A DNA stretch of 64,000 bases from NCBI GenBank assembly GCA_949299755.1, contig CASGBA010000011.1, forward strand, positions 1-64,000, written 5' to 3'. The position numbers and the translations under genes are program-made. How positions within the stretch are numbered: the stretch's first letter is position 1; each line of letters opens with the position of its first letter. Of the stretch, positions 29,045 to 37,509 are shown piece by piece. This DNA is from an uncultured Treponema sp. (lineage in GTDB: Bacteria; Spirochaetota; Spirochaetia; Treponematales; Treponemataceae). The notes under the pieces were generated by a model. That model was not told the origin of the DNA. It saw only the letters and a program-made list of their open reading frames with translations, and ran no database searches.

Positions 29045-29680
29045 ATGGCTAGATATACCGGACCTCTTTGCAGGCTTTGCCGTGCTGAACAAAAGAAGCT
29101 GTTCTTAAAAGGCGAACGCTGTAAATCTGATAAATGTCCTATTAACAAAAAAAGGCCTATGCCGGGAAAGGATCCCAAGGCTAGGATTGGTAAACGTTCC
29201 GACTATGGAATGATGCTTAGAGAGAAGCAGAGGCTTAAAAGAATTTACTGTATGCTTGAAAAACAGTTCCGGCTGTTTTTTAACCGGGCTCTCCGTATGC
29301 CTGGAATCACAGGTGAGAACCTGATCGGGCTTTTGGAAAGCCGGCTGGATAATGTTGTTTTCCGTATGCGTTTTGCTGTCAACAGGAATCAGGCCAGACA
29401 GGTTGTCCAGCACGGGCACGTTTATGTGAATGGTAAGTCTGTCAATATTCCGAGCTATATGGTTAAGCCCGGTGATGTGATTGAAATCAAGGAAGCCAGC
29501 AAGAAGCTTAATGTAGTGAAGGATGCCTTGAAGGAGATTGCAAAATCAGGTGTTTATCCTTGGCTTACTGTTGATGAAGATGCGATGAAAGGAACGTTTG
29601 TTTCTGTACCTAGACGTACTGATGTTACAGACCTTGCGGATATCAAAGAGCAGCTCGTAGTTGAGTTGTATTCCAAGTAA
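29045..29680 (+). CDS. rpsD: 30S ribosomal protein S4, zinc-binding type
   Basis: S4 nucleates 30S assembly. The 211-residue product has four cysteines in the N-terminal domain (CRLC, then ERCKSDKCP), the C+ zinc form, and an S4 RNA-binding domain near residues 97-160 (LESRLDNVVFRMRFA, QHGHVYVNGK). It ends VELYSK as usual. rpoA follows after 9 bases. Confidence 0.98.
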   Translation: MARYTGPLCRLCRAEQKKLFLKGERCKSDKCPINKKRPMPGKDPKARIGKRSDYGMMLREKQRLKRIYCMLEKQFRLFFNRALRMPGITGENLIGLLESRLDNVVFRMRFAVNRNQARQVVQHGHVYVNGKSVNIPSYMVKPGDVIEIKEASKKLNVVKDALKEIAKSGVYPWLTVDEDAMKGTFVSVPRRTDVTDLADIKEQLVVELYSK

Positions 29681-29689
29681 GGAGTTTAA

Positions 29690-30745
29690 ATGGCCAGGAA
29701 AAATCTGTTAAAAGGATTTAAGAAGCCGAAAAACCTGGAGTTTGTACGTTCGGAATCAACGGCCGAATATGGTAAATTTGTGGCTTCTCCCTTTGAAACC
29801 GGCTTTGGAACAACTGTGGGGAATACCCTGCGCCGTGTCTTGCTTTCGTCAATTCAAGGCTATGCTATTTCCGCGGTTAAAATAGATTCTTATGACGCAG
29901 ACGGAGTAGCCCACACAATTTCCAGCGAATTTGAAACTATTCCGAATGTGGTGGAAGATACGCTGGAGGTTTTGAATAATCTCAAGCAAATAAGATTGCG
30001 CCTTCCGGAGGATGTGGAGCAGGAAACCTTTCACTTTGAATTTTCCGGGCCGGGTACTGTCACGAGCGATATGTTTGGAAGCGATACCCAGCTTGAAATC
30101 CTTGGTGAACCTTTCCCGGTTTTCACCATGATGGATGGGGCGCGTCTTGATTTTGAAGTTCAGGTTGATCTTGCCCGTGGTTATGTTCCGGCTGAAATGA
30201 ATGAACGGTATATCGAAGTTGTCGGAACAATTCCCATGGATGCCATTTACAGTCCTGTCACGAAGGTTAAGTACAGCATTGATCCCTGCCGTGTGGGGCA
30301 GCGCAATGATTACGATAAACTGACCCTTGAGATTTGGACTGACGGTACGATATCGCCGGAGAACGCTTTGGCTGAAGCGGCAAAGATTGCGAAAGATCAT
30401 TTTTCAGTTTTTGTTAACTTCAACGAAAGTGAAATTGGTGTTGAGGAAGACTTTGATGAAGAGGACGAGCGTATCCGCCAGCTTCTCAATACTCCTGTTG
30501 AAGAGCTGGAGCTTTCCGTCAGGTCTTCTAATTGTTTGAAGAACGCGAATATCCGGACAATCGGTGAATTGACGAAGAAAACAGAGGACGATATTGCTAA
30601 AACCAGGAACTTCGGCAAAAAGAGTCTCCAGGAAATTCGAGAAAAACTTCAGGAATGGAATCTTGGTCTTGGCATGACCGATTACAGCCATATTAAGAAT
30701 TCTATTAAGCTGCCTAAGAAAAAGGAAGAAACAGATGAAGCATAA
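29690..30745 (+). CDS. rpoA: DNA-directed RNA polymerase subunit alpha
   Basis: RpoA dimerises to start polymerase assembly and contacts UP elements and activators. The 351-residue product has the N-terminal dimer domain ([20 protein letters not shown] near residues 39-58), an acidic linker ([11 protein letters not shown]) and the C-terminal helix-hairpin-helix domain with [19 protein letters not shown]. Its last 11 bases overlap the rplQ start. AGGAG precedes ATG 29690. Confidence 0.99.
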   Translation: MARKNLLKGFKKPKNLEFVRSESTAEYGKFVASPFETGFGTTVGNTLRRVLLSSIQGYAISAVKIDSYDADGVAHTISSEFETIPNVVEDTLEVLNNLKQIRLRLPEDVEQETFHFEFSGPGTVTSDMFGSDTQLEILGEPFPVFTMMDGARLDFEVQVDLARGYVPAEMNERYIEVVGTIPMDAIYSPVTKVKYSIDPCRVGQRNDYDKLTLEIWTDGTISPENALAEAAKIAKDHFSVFVNFNESEIGVEEDFDEEDERIRQLLNTPVEELELSVRSSNCLKNANIRTIGELTKKTEDDIAKTRNFGKKSLQEIREKLQEWNLGLGMTDYSHIKNSIKLPKKKEETDEA

Positions 30746-31271
30746 AAACGGTTTTAACCCGCTTTCGCGGAATTCGGCGCATCGGAGGGCGATGCACCGT
30801 AATATGGTAACTTCACTGTTCAAATTCGAACGTGTTACCACTACGAAGCCCAAGGCTCTCGAGGTTCGCAGAACCGCTGAAAAGCTTATTACCCGGGCGA
30901 AGGTTGATTCGGTTCATAACAGGCGGCAGGCTGCCCGTTTTATTTCTGATGAGGCTGTCCTTGCCAAACTTTTCACCGAAATCGGACCCCGCATGAAGGA
31001 CAGGCCGGGCGGATATACCCGTATCATGAAGCTCGGTTTCAGGACCGGCGATGCGGCTGAGCTGGCCATTTTGGAATTGGTAGATTATACTTTGGACACC
31101 GGTGACAAGGACGACAAAAAGAAATCCAAAAAAGCTGAGTCTAAAAAGGCTGCCGGAAGCTCTGCCTCCGCTAAAAAAGCCAAGTCCGGAAAAAATGCGG
31201 ACAAGAATACGGATGCTCCCAAGGCAAAAGCCAAGGAGTCTGAACCTGCTGAAACAACTGCGGAGGGCTGA
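30735..31271 (+). CDS. rplQ: 50S ribosomal protein L17 with a lysine/alanine-rich tail
   Basis: L17 lies near the tunnel exit. Residues 1-120 are the normal protein ([40 protein letters not shown]). A low-complexity tail of roughly 55 residues rich in Lys, Ala and Ser follows ([31 protein letters not shown]). It overlaps rpoA by 11 bases with a Shine-Dalgarno site AAGGAAG inside rpoA. Comparable tails occur in some other bacteria; the role of this one is unknown. Confidence 0.97.
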   Translation: MKHKNGFNPLSRNSAHRRAMHRNMVTSLFKFERVTTTKPKALEVRRTAEKLITRAKVDSVHNRRQAARFISDEAVLAKLFTEIGPRMKDRPGGYTRIMKLGFRTGDAAELAILELVDYTLDTGDKDDKKKSKKAESKKAAGSSASAKKAKSGKNADKNTDAPKAKAKESEPAETTAEG

Positions 31272-31273
31272 TT

Positions 31274-31450
31274 ATGTCAAAAGCGCATCGTGGAAAAGGT
31301 GTTCGCGGGGAAGTTTCCCATGGACGTGGAACATGCCCCGTTTGCAAGAAAACCGGAGTAAAGGTTCTGTATGAACAGGAAGTTTCCGGCGAAAAAGTGA
31401 AAATTTGCAAAATATGCAAGGCTTCCATAAAAAACGGCAAAACAGTTTGA
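31274..31450 (+). CDS. Small zinc-ribbon protein downstream of rplQ
   Basis: The 58-residue product begins MSKAHRGKGVRGEVSHGRGT and contains CPVCKKTG and CKICKAS, two CxxC pairs about 24 residues apart, a likely four-cysteine zinc ribbon. It is basic, which suits binding to RNA or the ribosome. It starts two bases after the rplQ stop and ends just before the terminator, so it is the last gene of the alpha operon. The family was not recognised; a ribosome-associated or polymerase-associated role is inference. The CxxC spacing, start codon and tight fit make a real gene likely. Confidence 0.75.
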   Translation: MSKAHRGKGVRGEVSHGRGTCPVCKKTGVKVLYEQEVSGEKVKICKICKASIKNGKTV

Positions 31451-31479
31451 TTTGACTTTGCCACGCTTTATGGATGAAT

Positions 31480-31515
31480 CGGAGGGTCGGTTATTAGCCG
31501 GCCCTCCGTTTTTTT
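31480..31515 (+). terminator. Intrinsic terminator of the ribosomal operon
   Basis: CGGAGGGTCGG (31480-31490) pairs with CCGGCCCTCCG (31498-31508) over 11 bp with one G-T pair, a 7-base loop and a run of seven T (31509-31515). This is the strongest terminator in the window and closes the long core block. Confidence 0.92.
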
Positions 31516-31672
31516 ATCCTGTGTATTCCTATGCGGTTTTATCAGATTGAATTTCCTGGGATTTTTTTTGGAATTTCCGATATTGATGAATGGATTTCCC
31601 CTCCCCAATCGTATTATATATGAAGCCGGAAAGGCTGATATATACTGAGGATGGAAGAATGGAGGCATTTTT

Positions 31673-32143
31673 GTGAAAAGGATTTTAAAAGGCGTGGCCG
31701 CTGTTATTTTTATGGTTTCCGCCGGTTGCGGAATCGCTTTTGCCGGGGAAAACAAACCCGTTGCAGGCGGAAGATTTTTTGCGGATGAAAACGGAAATGG
31801 AATCTGTGATTATTATGAAGTCTGTGGAGCCAGACGCACGGGCCGCGCCCCTTATTTGAATTCGCGTCATCGGACCCAGGGGTATGCCGGAAGAGGATGC
31901 CGGTATGCCGGCTCCGGGTTGTCCGGATCAGGAAGATGCTTTGCTGATGAAAATGATGACGGTGTTTGTGATTATTACGGGACATCAGGTTGTGGCCGCC
32001 ATGGTTCAGGAAATTGTGCCGGATACACAGAATATGAATATGGCGGATGCGGCAGGCGGGGATGTTATGGCTTTTATTCCGGCAGGTTTGTTCCTGGAGA
32101 AAATGCAAGAAAACCGTCCGCCCAAAGCCCTTCCGTGCAGTGA
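31673..32143 (+). CDS. Exported protein with two acidic DENGxGICD-type loops
   Basis: A 156-residue secreted protein. The start GTG 31673 follows GGAGG by 7 bases. Residues 1-24 are a signal peptide ending IAFA before GENK. Two near-identical motifs, FADENGNGICDYYE (about 36-49) and FADENDDGVCDYYG (about 90-103), have the D-x-N-x-D/N-G spacing of calcium-binding loops of dockerin or EF-hand type. The rest is rich in Gly, Cys, Arg and Tyr (CGRHGSG, CGRRGCYGF). Similar loop proteins are found in gut Firmicutes near sigma/anti-sigma pairs, from memory. It lies 22 bases upstream of the sigma factor gene, so it may belong to the regulon or sense the surface. Calcium binding is inference. Confidence 0.75.
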   Translation: MKRILKGVAAVIFMVSAGCGIAFAGENKPVAGGRFFADENGNGICDYYEVCGARRTGRAPYLNSRHRTQGYAGRGCRYAGSGLSGSGRCFADENDDGVCDYYGTSGCGRHGSGNCAGYTEYEYGGCGRRGCYGFYSGRFVPGENARKPSAQSPSVQ

Positions 32144-32165
32144 CTGGAATACCGCGGAATAATTT

Positions 32166-32648
32166 ATGCGTAGTGAACAGGAAGCTTGTATCGCAATAGA
32201 AAAATATGCGGACACGGTGAAACGTATTTGCATGGTTTACCTGAAAAACTGTTCCGATACGGAGGACATATTTCAAACTGTGTTCTTGAAATATGTCCTA
32301 AGCTCCCTTGTTTTTGAAAATGAGGAACATGAAAAAGCCTGGTTTGTCAGGGTGACAATAAACGCCTGTAAAGATTTGATTAAAAGTTTTTTCCGCAGCA
32401 GGGTTGTATCAATTGATGAATATACCGGATTGTTTCCGGACTTAACACCGTCAGACACTGATGTGCTGGAAAATGTCCTCACATTGCCGGGAAAATATAA
32501 AGAAGTTTTATACCTCCATTATTATGAGAATTACACTGCTCCGGAAATAGGCCGTATCCTTGGTAAAAATGTAAATACGGTTTACAGCCTTTTGGCAAGA
32601 GCAAGGAATATGCTCCGGGAAAAACTTGGTGGAGACGGATATGAATAA
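32166..32648 (+). CDS. ECF-type RNA polymerase sigma factor
   Basis: An alternative sigma factor that redirects polymerase to its own promoters. The 160-residue length is typical of ECF sigma factors, which have only regions 2 and 4. Region 2 includes VKRICMVYLKNCSDTEDIFQ (about 18-37) and region 4 has YLHYYENYTAPEIGRILGK with NTVYSLLARARNMLREKL, a helix-turn-helix. Its last eight bases overlap the start of the anti-sigma gene, so the two are coupled. Target promoters are unknown; an autoregulated promoter upstream of 31673 is likely but was not identified. Confidence 0.92.
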   Translation: MRSEQEACIAIEKYADTVKRICMVYLKNCSDTEDIFQTVFLKYVLSSLVFENEEHEKAWFVRVTINACKDLIKSFFRSRVVSIDEYTGLFPDLTPSDTDVLENVLTLPGKYKEVLYLHYYENYTAPEIGRILGKNVNTVYSLLARARNMLREKLGGDGYE

Positions 32649-33498
32649 CAGGTTTAAATGTGTTTTCGATAAAATTCATGCGGAAGAAGATTTAAAAGAA
32701 AAAACAAAAGCATACCTGCGTTCCCGGATGCTGAAAGGCAGGGCGAGCGTTTCCGGAAGGATTCCCCTGCGACCCCTTGTTGCCGTGGCAAGCGTTTTAA
32801 TTTTTATTTTTGTGACAGCAGGCTTCCGTTTTTATTTTACTCCGTCAGTGGTAATAAGCATAGATATTAATCCTTCGATTGAATTGGGAATAAACGGCTT
32901 AAACCGGGTCATCTCGGTTACCGGATATAACAACGACGGAAAAAAACTTGCCGCCTCTTTGCCCCTTAGACACAAGAAGTATGGGGATGCCTTGGATCTT
33001 ATCATGAGCAGTGAGCAAATAGGGGAATATTTCCGGCGGGATGAGGTTATGGCTGTGACTGTGATAAGCAATGAGGGGAACAGGGGGAACGAGGTGTTGA
33101 ACGGAGTGAAAAAATGCACTTCATCCCGGCGGAATATTTACTGTTATTCAGGTTCCTTCGCGGGGACAGAGTGTGCCCACGAGGCGGGCCTGTCCCGGGG
33201 AAAATACCAGGCGTTTCTGAGACTGCGGTCCATGGGATCGGTGGTGTCCGAGGATGAAATCAAGGGAATGACAATGAAGGAAATACGCGACATGATTCTT
33301 TCCCTGTCTGATTCGGATGACGGAACCGCGGGTGGAAGCGGGGATGCGGATATGCCTGGTGAACCCTATGCGGGGTATGGCCGGAAAAACAGGGGGAACG
33401 GCGGAAAACACGGCGGCCGCTGGGGAAGGGGAGAGCATGGCGGGCTCCGGTTGGACGGTTTTCAGGATGCCTGTGTGCGGAAAAACACATTGGAATAA
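32641..33498 (+). CDS. Membrane anti-sigma factor with an RsgI-like middle domain
   Basis: Predicted to hold the upstream sigma factor at the membrane until a signal arrives. ATG 32641 follows GGTGGAG and overlaps the sigma gene. The roughly 60-residue N-terminal part is cytoplasmic; one membrane helix follows (about residues 41-61: PLVAVASVLIFIFVTAGF). Next comes VVISIDINPSIELGINGLNR and VISVTGYNNDGKKLA, the conserved middle domain of RsgI-type anti-sigma factors. The C-terminal region beyond about residue 200 is a Gly/Arg/His-rich extracytoplasmic tail, not a recognisable carbohydrate-binding module. Classical RsgI partners SigI; here the partner is an ECF sigma factor, a pairing known in Firmicutes from memory. 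Transfer from Firmicutes is a reasonable inference. Confidence 0.82.
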   Translation: MNNRFKCVFDKIHAEEDLKEKTKAYLRSRMLKGRASVSGRIPLRPLVAVASVLIFIFVTAGFRFYFTPSVVISIDINPSIELGINGLNRVISVTGYNNDGKKLAASLPLRHKKYGDALDLIMSSEQIGEYFRRDEVMAVTVISNEGNRGNEVLNGVKKCTSSRRNIYCYSGSFAGTECAHEAGLSRGKYQAFLRLRSMGSVVSEDEIKGMTMKEIRDMILSLSDSDDGTAGGSGDADMPGEPYAGYGRKNRGNGGKHGGRWGRGEHGGLRLDGFQDACVRKNTLE

Positions 33499-33596
33499 AA
33501 CAGGGAAAAAGCCTGGAACAGGGATTTTTCAGTATTTATTAGTTAAATCCTGCTATATGCGTTATAATATTATCATATTGTTGATGGTAAATTATT

Positions 33597-35303
33597 ATGC
33601 ATTTTTTACGGAAAATACATTTTGGCCGGCATGTTATGGCCCGTGTTGATTTGTTTTTTATCTCATTCCTTTTTGTTTTTGCCCTGGTTGTCGCTGTGTG
33701 GATTGGGGTTACTTCCGTCACCTCCGATAACCGGCTGGATACAGAAACAGCTTCTTTAATAGAAGGGGATTTCACAATTACATACGGCGGTGTCTCATTT
33801 CAAAGCCCTTTGCCGGTCAAAATCAATGCCTCCGGCGGGGATGTCATTGTCGTTTCCAAGAAACTTGATAAATCATCCATCGATGGTAATTCAATTATTT
33901 TCTATACAGTGCAGTCTTGGGTGGACATTTTTATTGATGATGTGTGTATGCTTTCGTCTGACAGGGGGAGGAAAACTCCTTTCCACTTGTCCGCTGCTTC
34001 GGCCTGGCAGTTTATTCGTTTGCCGGACGATTTTGACGGTAAAATTTTGAGGATAGAAATTGAACCGGTGTTTGATAAAAGCGCACGTTCCCTTCCGGCT
34101 GTTTATACAGGGACAAAGGCTTCGTTTTTATATATGATACTTAAAAAAGGGCTCTTGTCCCTTTTTGTTGATGTTTTCATTTTAACAATCGGTATTGTGC
34201 TTTCTTTCGCGGGAATGTTCGTTAAAGATAAAATCCTCCGCAGAAGGTTCATCCGCCTGGGAATTTTCGGACTAACTGTGAGTTTGTGGTGTGTCTTTGA
34301 GGCGAAAAGCCTCCAGTTATTCAGCGGAAACAGTCCTGTAATGTTGTATTTGCTGTATTCGTGTTTTTTCCTTTTGCCTGTAACTGGTTTGTATTTTTTC
34401 CAGTCATTCCCCTGTTTTTCCAGGGATTCTGTCCTGACATTTTTATTCCGGCTTTCGTGCATAAATTTTATCATTATCCAGTTTTTACAGATTTTCGGAA
34501 TATTTCATTTTACTGATATGATTATCACCATTCATATCCTTGTTCCTGTAATATTCGTTGAAATTGTAAGATCCTACCATAAATTTTATAAGATGGAGAA
34601 GAATAAAGAGGAGCGCTATATTTACAGGGCTATACTTGTCTTGTTTTTGTTTTGCTGTGGCGATGTTCTTTTGTTTTACATTGATCCCGGAGCGGATGTG
34701 GGCAGATCGAGCAAATTGGGCATGTTGTTTTTCTTTATAGCTTTGGGCATAATTGTTACGAACCAAATCAACGATTTGAAAATTAACGCTGTCCGTCAAA
34801 GGATTTATGAAGAACTTGCTTATACAGATGTTATGACGGGATTGGGTAATAGGGCGGCTTTTGAGAAAAGGCTGAATGAATATAAAAAGAATCCGTGGGC
34901 GGAAGAAACAATGATACTTGTGGCGGATATGAATTATTTAAAACATATTAACGATAATTTCGGGCATGCCGCCGGTGATAAGGCTTTGAAGGCAATCTCA
35001 AAATGTCTTCAAACCGCATTTGCCCCCGATTGTTTTTGTTACCGTGTGGGTGGTGACGAGTTTTGTGTGATTGGCAGGAATATCGGGAAAGAAAATTTTG
35101 AGTGTAAACTCCGGAATTTTCATGGGCTGTTGGCAGAAGAAGAGAAAAACGTTTCCCAGCCCCTTTCGGTTGCCTGCGGATACCAGATATTGGGTTCCAC
35201 TGATATAATGGAATGTCTGAAGCAGGCGGATGAGCTGATGTATGCCGACAAACTCAAGAAGCGGGGATCATGCAGGGATAATCCGTCTTTTGAGCGTTTG
35301 TGA
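33597..35303 (+). CDS. Membrane diguanylate cyclase (GGDEF)
   Basis: Makes cyclic di-GMP, a second messenger for motility and attachment. The 568-residue product has an N-terminal membrane helix (about 19-42), an extracytoplasmic domain to about residue 170, then a block of about seven hydrophobic helices (about 180-400), a layout like 7TM-DISM receptors. The C-terminal GGDEF domain begins near residue 405 (LAYTDVMTGLGNRAAFEKRL); the active-site motif is RVGGDEF near residue 483. The inhibitory I-site RxxD expected before it is absent (APDCFCY), so product feedback at that site is unlikely. ATG 33597 has a weak ribosome-binding site; ATG 33636 is an alternative. No second-messenger hydrolase is seen nearby. 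Confidence 0.9.
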   Translation: MHFLRKIHFGRHVMARVDLFFISFLFVFALVVAVWIGVTSVTSDNRLDTETASLIEGDFTITYGGVSFQSPLPVKINASGGDVIVVSKKLDKSSIDGNSIIFYTVQSWVDIFIDDVCMLSSDRGRKTPFHLSAASAWQFIRLPDDFDGKILRIEIEPVFDKSARSLPAVYTGTKASFLYMILKKGLLSLFVDVFILTIGIVLSFAGMFVKDKILRRRFIRLGIFGLTVSLWCVFEAKSLQLFSGNSPVMLYLLYSCFFLLPVTGLYFFQSFPCFSRDSVLTFLFRLSCINFIIIQFLQIFGIFHFTDMIITIHILVPVIFVEIVRSYHKFYKMEKNKEERYIYRAILVLFLFCCGDVLLFYIDPGADVGRSSKLGMLFFFIALGIIVTNQINDLKINAVRQRIYEELAYTDVMTGLGNRAAFEKRLNEYKKNPWAEETMILVADMNYLKHINDNFGHAAGDKALKAISKCLQTAFAPDCFCYRVGGDEFCVIGRNIGKENFECKLRNFHGLLAEEEKNVSQPLSVACGYQILGSTDIMECLKQADELMYADKLKKRGSCRDNPSFERL

Positions 35304-35329
35304 CAGGTGTTTTTTTATACGGGACAGTC

Positions 35330-36205
35330 TTACAGATACTGTTTCGGTTCCTGCTGTTCCACGCCGGCGACCAGTTCAATGTAGGGTTTGGCCGGGCTGC
35401 AGTTTATTTTTTGGAGCAGAACTTCTTCTATCTGGAAAAAACCCACGTCACTGGACATGGATATTTCAATGCGGATGGGTTTTTCCATGCCGGTTTTAAT
35501 CGAAACTTTTTCAATTGAATTGGCGGAGTATTTATGGATGTCGCCGATTTTCGGTTCCGTGTTGATTGCCATGGGAATACGGGCGCGTCCCTTTGCCATG
35601 TCGCAACCGTCGGCAATCAGAATCATTCCGGCTTCCAGGGAATGAATCCGCCTGCTGCCCATGTGGCCGGCGATTCCTTCCACCGCCAGGGACCGGATGA
35701 TGATCCGGCGTTTCAGCGGATTGTGCGGACTTCCTGTTTCCCCGCTGTCTGCGGCTGAATCGGGCAGCAGTTGTGACAGCAGGCGTTCGATGACGGGCAG
35801 GGCCAGGGATACACTGAACAGCTCGTGATCCTGCCGTCCCACTGTCATGCCGAAGTCGTGGAGGAATGACGCAAAGATGACGGCGGTGAGGCTGTCCTGG
35901 AAGGAACCGGCGTTTTCAGTTTCGAGGCTTGTTTTTATTCCCGCCTGCCGGAGCAGCATCATCATGCGGATGGCGTTTACCGTAACTGTCCGCATATGAA
36001 CCGGACCGTGGTCATTGTAACCAAGCCGGACGATGGACACGTCATTTGCATAATCCTGGACAGTGTGGATTTCTTCATCCTCTATTAAAAGCCGGGCGGC
36101 TGCCAAAGGCAGGAATTCCTCCGGCGGGATATGCTCCGCCGCCGCCGCTTCTTCCAGCAAAGTGATTATTTTCTTTTCAAGGGATATTTCTTTCGGTGAT
36201 TTCAT
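35330..36205 (-). CDS. HD-superfamily metal-dependent phosphohydrolase
   Basis: A 291-residue predicted hydrolase of phosphoester or nucleotide substrates. HD-family ligands are seen in order: His in NDHGPVHMRT (about residue 64), His-Asp in FASFLHDFGMTVG (about 115), and a later Asp in ILIADGCDMAKGR (about 198). This resembles the uncharacterised COG3294 type, found also in archaea. A good ribosome-binding site AAAGGA precedes ATG 36205. It is convergent with the diguanylate cyclase; there is no clear terminator in the 26-base gap. The substrate is unknown. Confidence 0.8.
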   Translation of the reverse strand: MKSPKEISLEKKIITLLEEAAAAEHIPPEEFLPLAAARLLIEDEEIHTVQDYANDVSIVRLGYNDHGPVHMRTVTVNAIRMMMLLRQAGIKTSLETENAGSFQDSLTAVIFASFLHDFGMTVGRQDHELFSVSLALPVIERLLSQLLPDSAADSGETGSPHNPLKRRIIIRSLAVEGIAGHMGSRRIHSLEAGMILIADGCDMAKGRARIPMAINTEPKIGDIHKYSANSIEKVSIKTGMEKPIRIEISMSSDVGFFQIEEVLLQKINCSPAKPYIELVAGVEQQEPKQYL

Positions 36206-36406
36206 AGTTTTCCTTTTTAAAAGGTACTATATGTGCGGCGGGAAGTCAAATGCGGAGAAGTCTCTGCCGCCGATTAGGCGCATCCCGCCGGTTGTCAGCG
36301 TGCTACAGATGCTGTTTTTGTTTCCGCTGTTTTGCGCCGGCAGCCAGATTCATTCCGGCTGCCGGGAAATGAATCCGCCTGCCGTTCCCGGGAACGGCGG
36401 TTCCCT

Positions 36407-36970
36407 CTAGAGCGAAAAGCCCAAAGCCGACAGCCACTCCGTTATTTTGCGGCTGCTGCTTTCTCCGGGACTGTAGCCGGCGATGCAGAGGCTGTCCTTG
36501 AATGTCGCTGGGATTTTTGCCCGCAGGTTCCGGTCGTTCATTTCGCCGCCACCGGAAGTGGCGAACGGAACCACCGTTTTGCCGCTTAAATCGAGCGGTT
36601 CCAGAAAAGAGTACACCACCATCGGAGCGTCGTAGCACCAGACGGGGAAGCCGACAAAAACCGTATCATAGCGGTCCAGTTCCTCCTGTGTCATCGTGGA
36701 TTTCAGTTTCGGCCGGATGTTTCCCTGCATTTCATCTTTTACAATCTGCACGGTTTTGCGGTAGTCCGCAGGATAAGCTTCCTCCGGTTCGATGCGGAAC
36801 AAATCCCCGCCGGTGGCGGCGGCAATCTGTTCTGCCATCTGCTTGGTGTTTTGCGCGGGTGACCACGTAAAATAAGCGACCAGGACACCGTTCCCTTTTT
36901 TTCCGGCGGCCGCAAAAGATGGAAATCCCGCTGCGTCCGTAAGCAGTGAAAGCAGTTGTTTCATTTTCAT
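36407..36970 (-). CDS. Flavodoxin-family protein, possibly exported
   Basis: Binds FMN and carries electrons. The 187-residue product has VAYFTWSPAQNTKQMAEQIA (about 30-49), the phosphate-binding loop of the Flavodoxin_4 type, then FVGFPVWCYDAPMVVYSFLE and PFATSGGGEMND, the second and third flavin loops. The first 22 residues, MKMKQLLSLLTDAAGFPSF followed by AAAG, look like a degenerate signal peptide; many members of this family are exported. The ribosome-binding site is GGAGG. A possible promoter (TTGAAT, 16 bases, TAAGAT) lies at 37018-37045 on the - strand. GC-rich palindromes (CCGGCAGCC/GGCTGCCGG, and GCCGTTCCCGGGAACGGC at about 36379-36396) follow the stop but lack a T-run. Confidence 0.85.
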   Translation of the reverse strand: MKMKQLLSLLTDAAGFPSFAAAGKKGNGVLVAYFTWSPAQNTKQMAEQIAAATGGDLFRIEPEEAYPADYRKTVQIVKDEMQGNIRPKLKSTMTQEELDRYDTVFVGFPVWCYDAPMVVYSFLEPLDLSGKTVVPFATSGGGEMNDRNLRAKIPATFKDSLCIAGYSPGESSSRKITEWLSALGFSL

Positions 36971-37084
36971 TTTTCCTCCGAAAAAGATTCTCCACGGCTT
37001 TCGCGGCGGATACTGTTATCTTAACCGATTTGCGGAAAAATTCAATTGAAATTCTACAAGTCATGCGCAGATTACTAAAAAGAT

Positions 37085-37492
37085 TTATAACATTGCGGAA
37101 ATTCTGTCCAGGATTCCAATGTCAGCGGGAAGCCATTTTACGGTTTTCAAGTTTTCACTGTTAAGCCATGCTGCGTTCTCGTGTTCCAGAAGGGAAGGAG
37201 CTTTCTGTCCCGGAACCAGGGTGCAGTGAAAGCAGTCCATGGAGAGGTGGAAGGCGGGATAATCGTACTCAACCGTGCCGATGCAGTCCCCCACGGAGAT
37301 TTCCGCATCCAGCTCCTCTTTGATTTCCCGTGAAAGGGCTTGCTGCGGGGTTTCCCCTTCCTCGATTTTTCCCCCGGGGAATTCCCACCAGTCCTTGAAT
37401 TCTCCGTAACCTCTCTGGGTGGCAAGGACTTCCCTTGTCCCCGATTCCGAGCCACGGAAAATAACCGCAGCCACGACTTTTATGGTTTTCAT
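37085..37492 (-). CDS. MutT-like NUDIX pyrophosphohydrolase
   Basis: Probably cleaves oxidised (d)NTPs such as 8-oxo-dGTP. The 135-residue product has the full NUDIX box GGKIEEGETPQQALSREIKE followed by ELDAEI (about residues 40-65), preceded by GEFKDWWEFPGG, typical of MutT and the (deoxy)nucleoside triphosphate pyrophosphohydrolase group. AGAGG precedes ATG 37492. It lies 17 bases downstream of the broken PLD-helicase gene in the same direction, so it could be the second gene of that unit, but its GC content is like the core, unlike the AT-rich helicase. Confidence 0.92.
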   Translation of the reverse strand: MKTIKVVAAVIFRGSESGTREVLATQRGYGEFKDWWEFPGGKIEEGETPQQALSREIKEELDAEISVGDCIGTVEYDYPAFHLSMDCFHCTLVPGQKAPSLLEHENAAWLNSENLKTVKWLPADIGILDRISAML

Positions 37493-37509
37493 GTTAATAC
37501 CTCTGTTTT

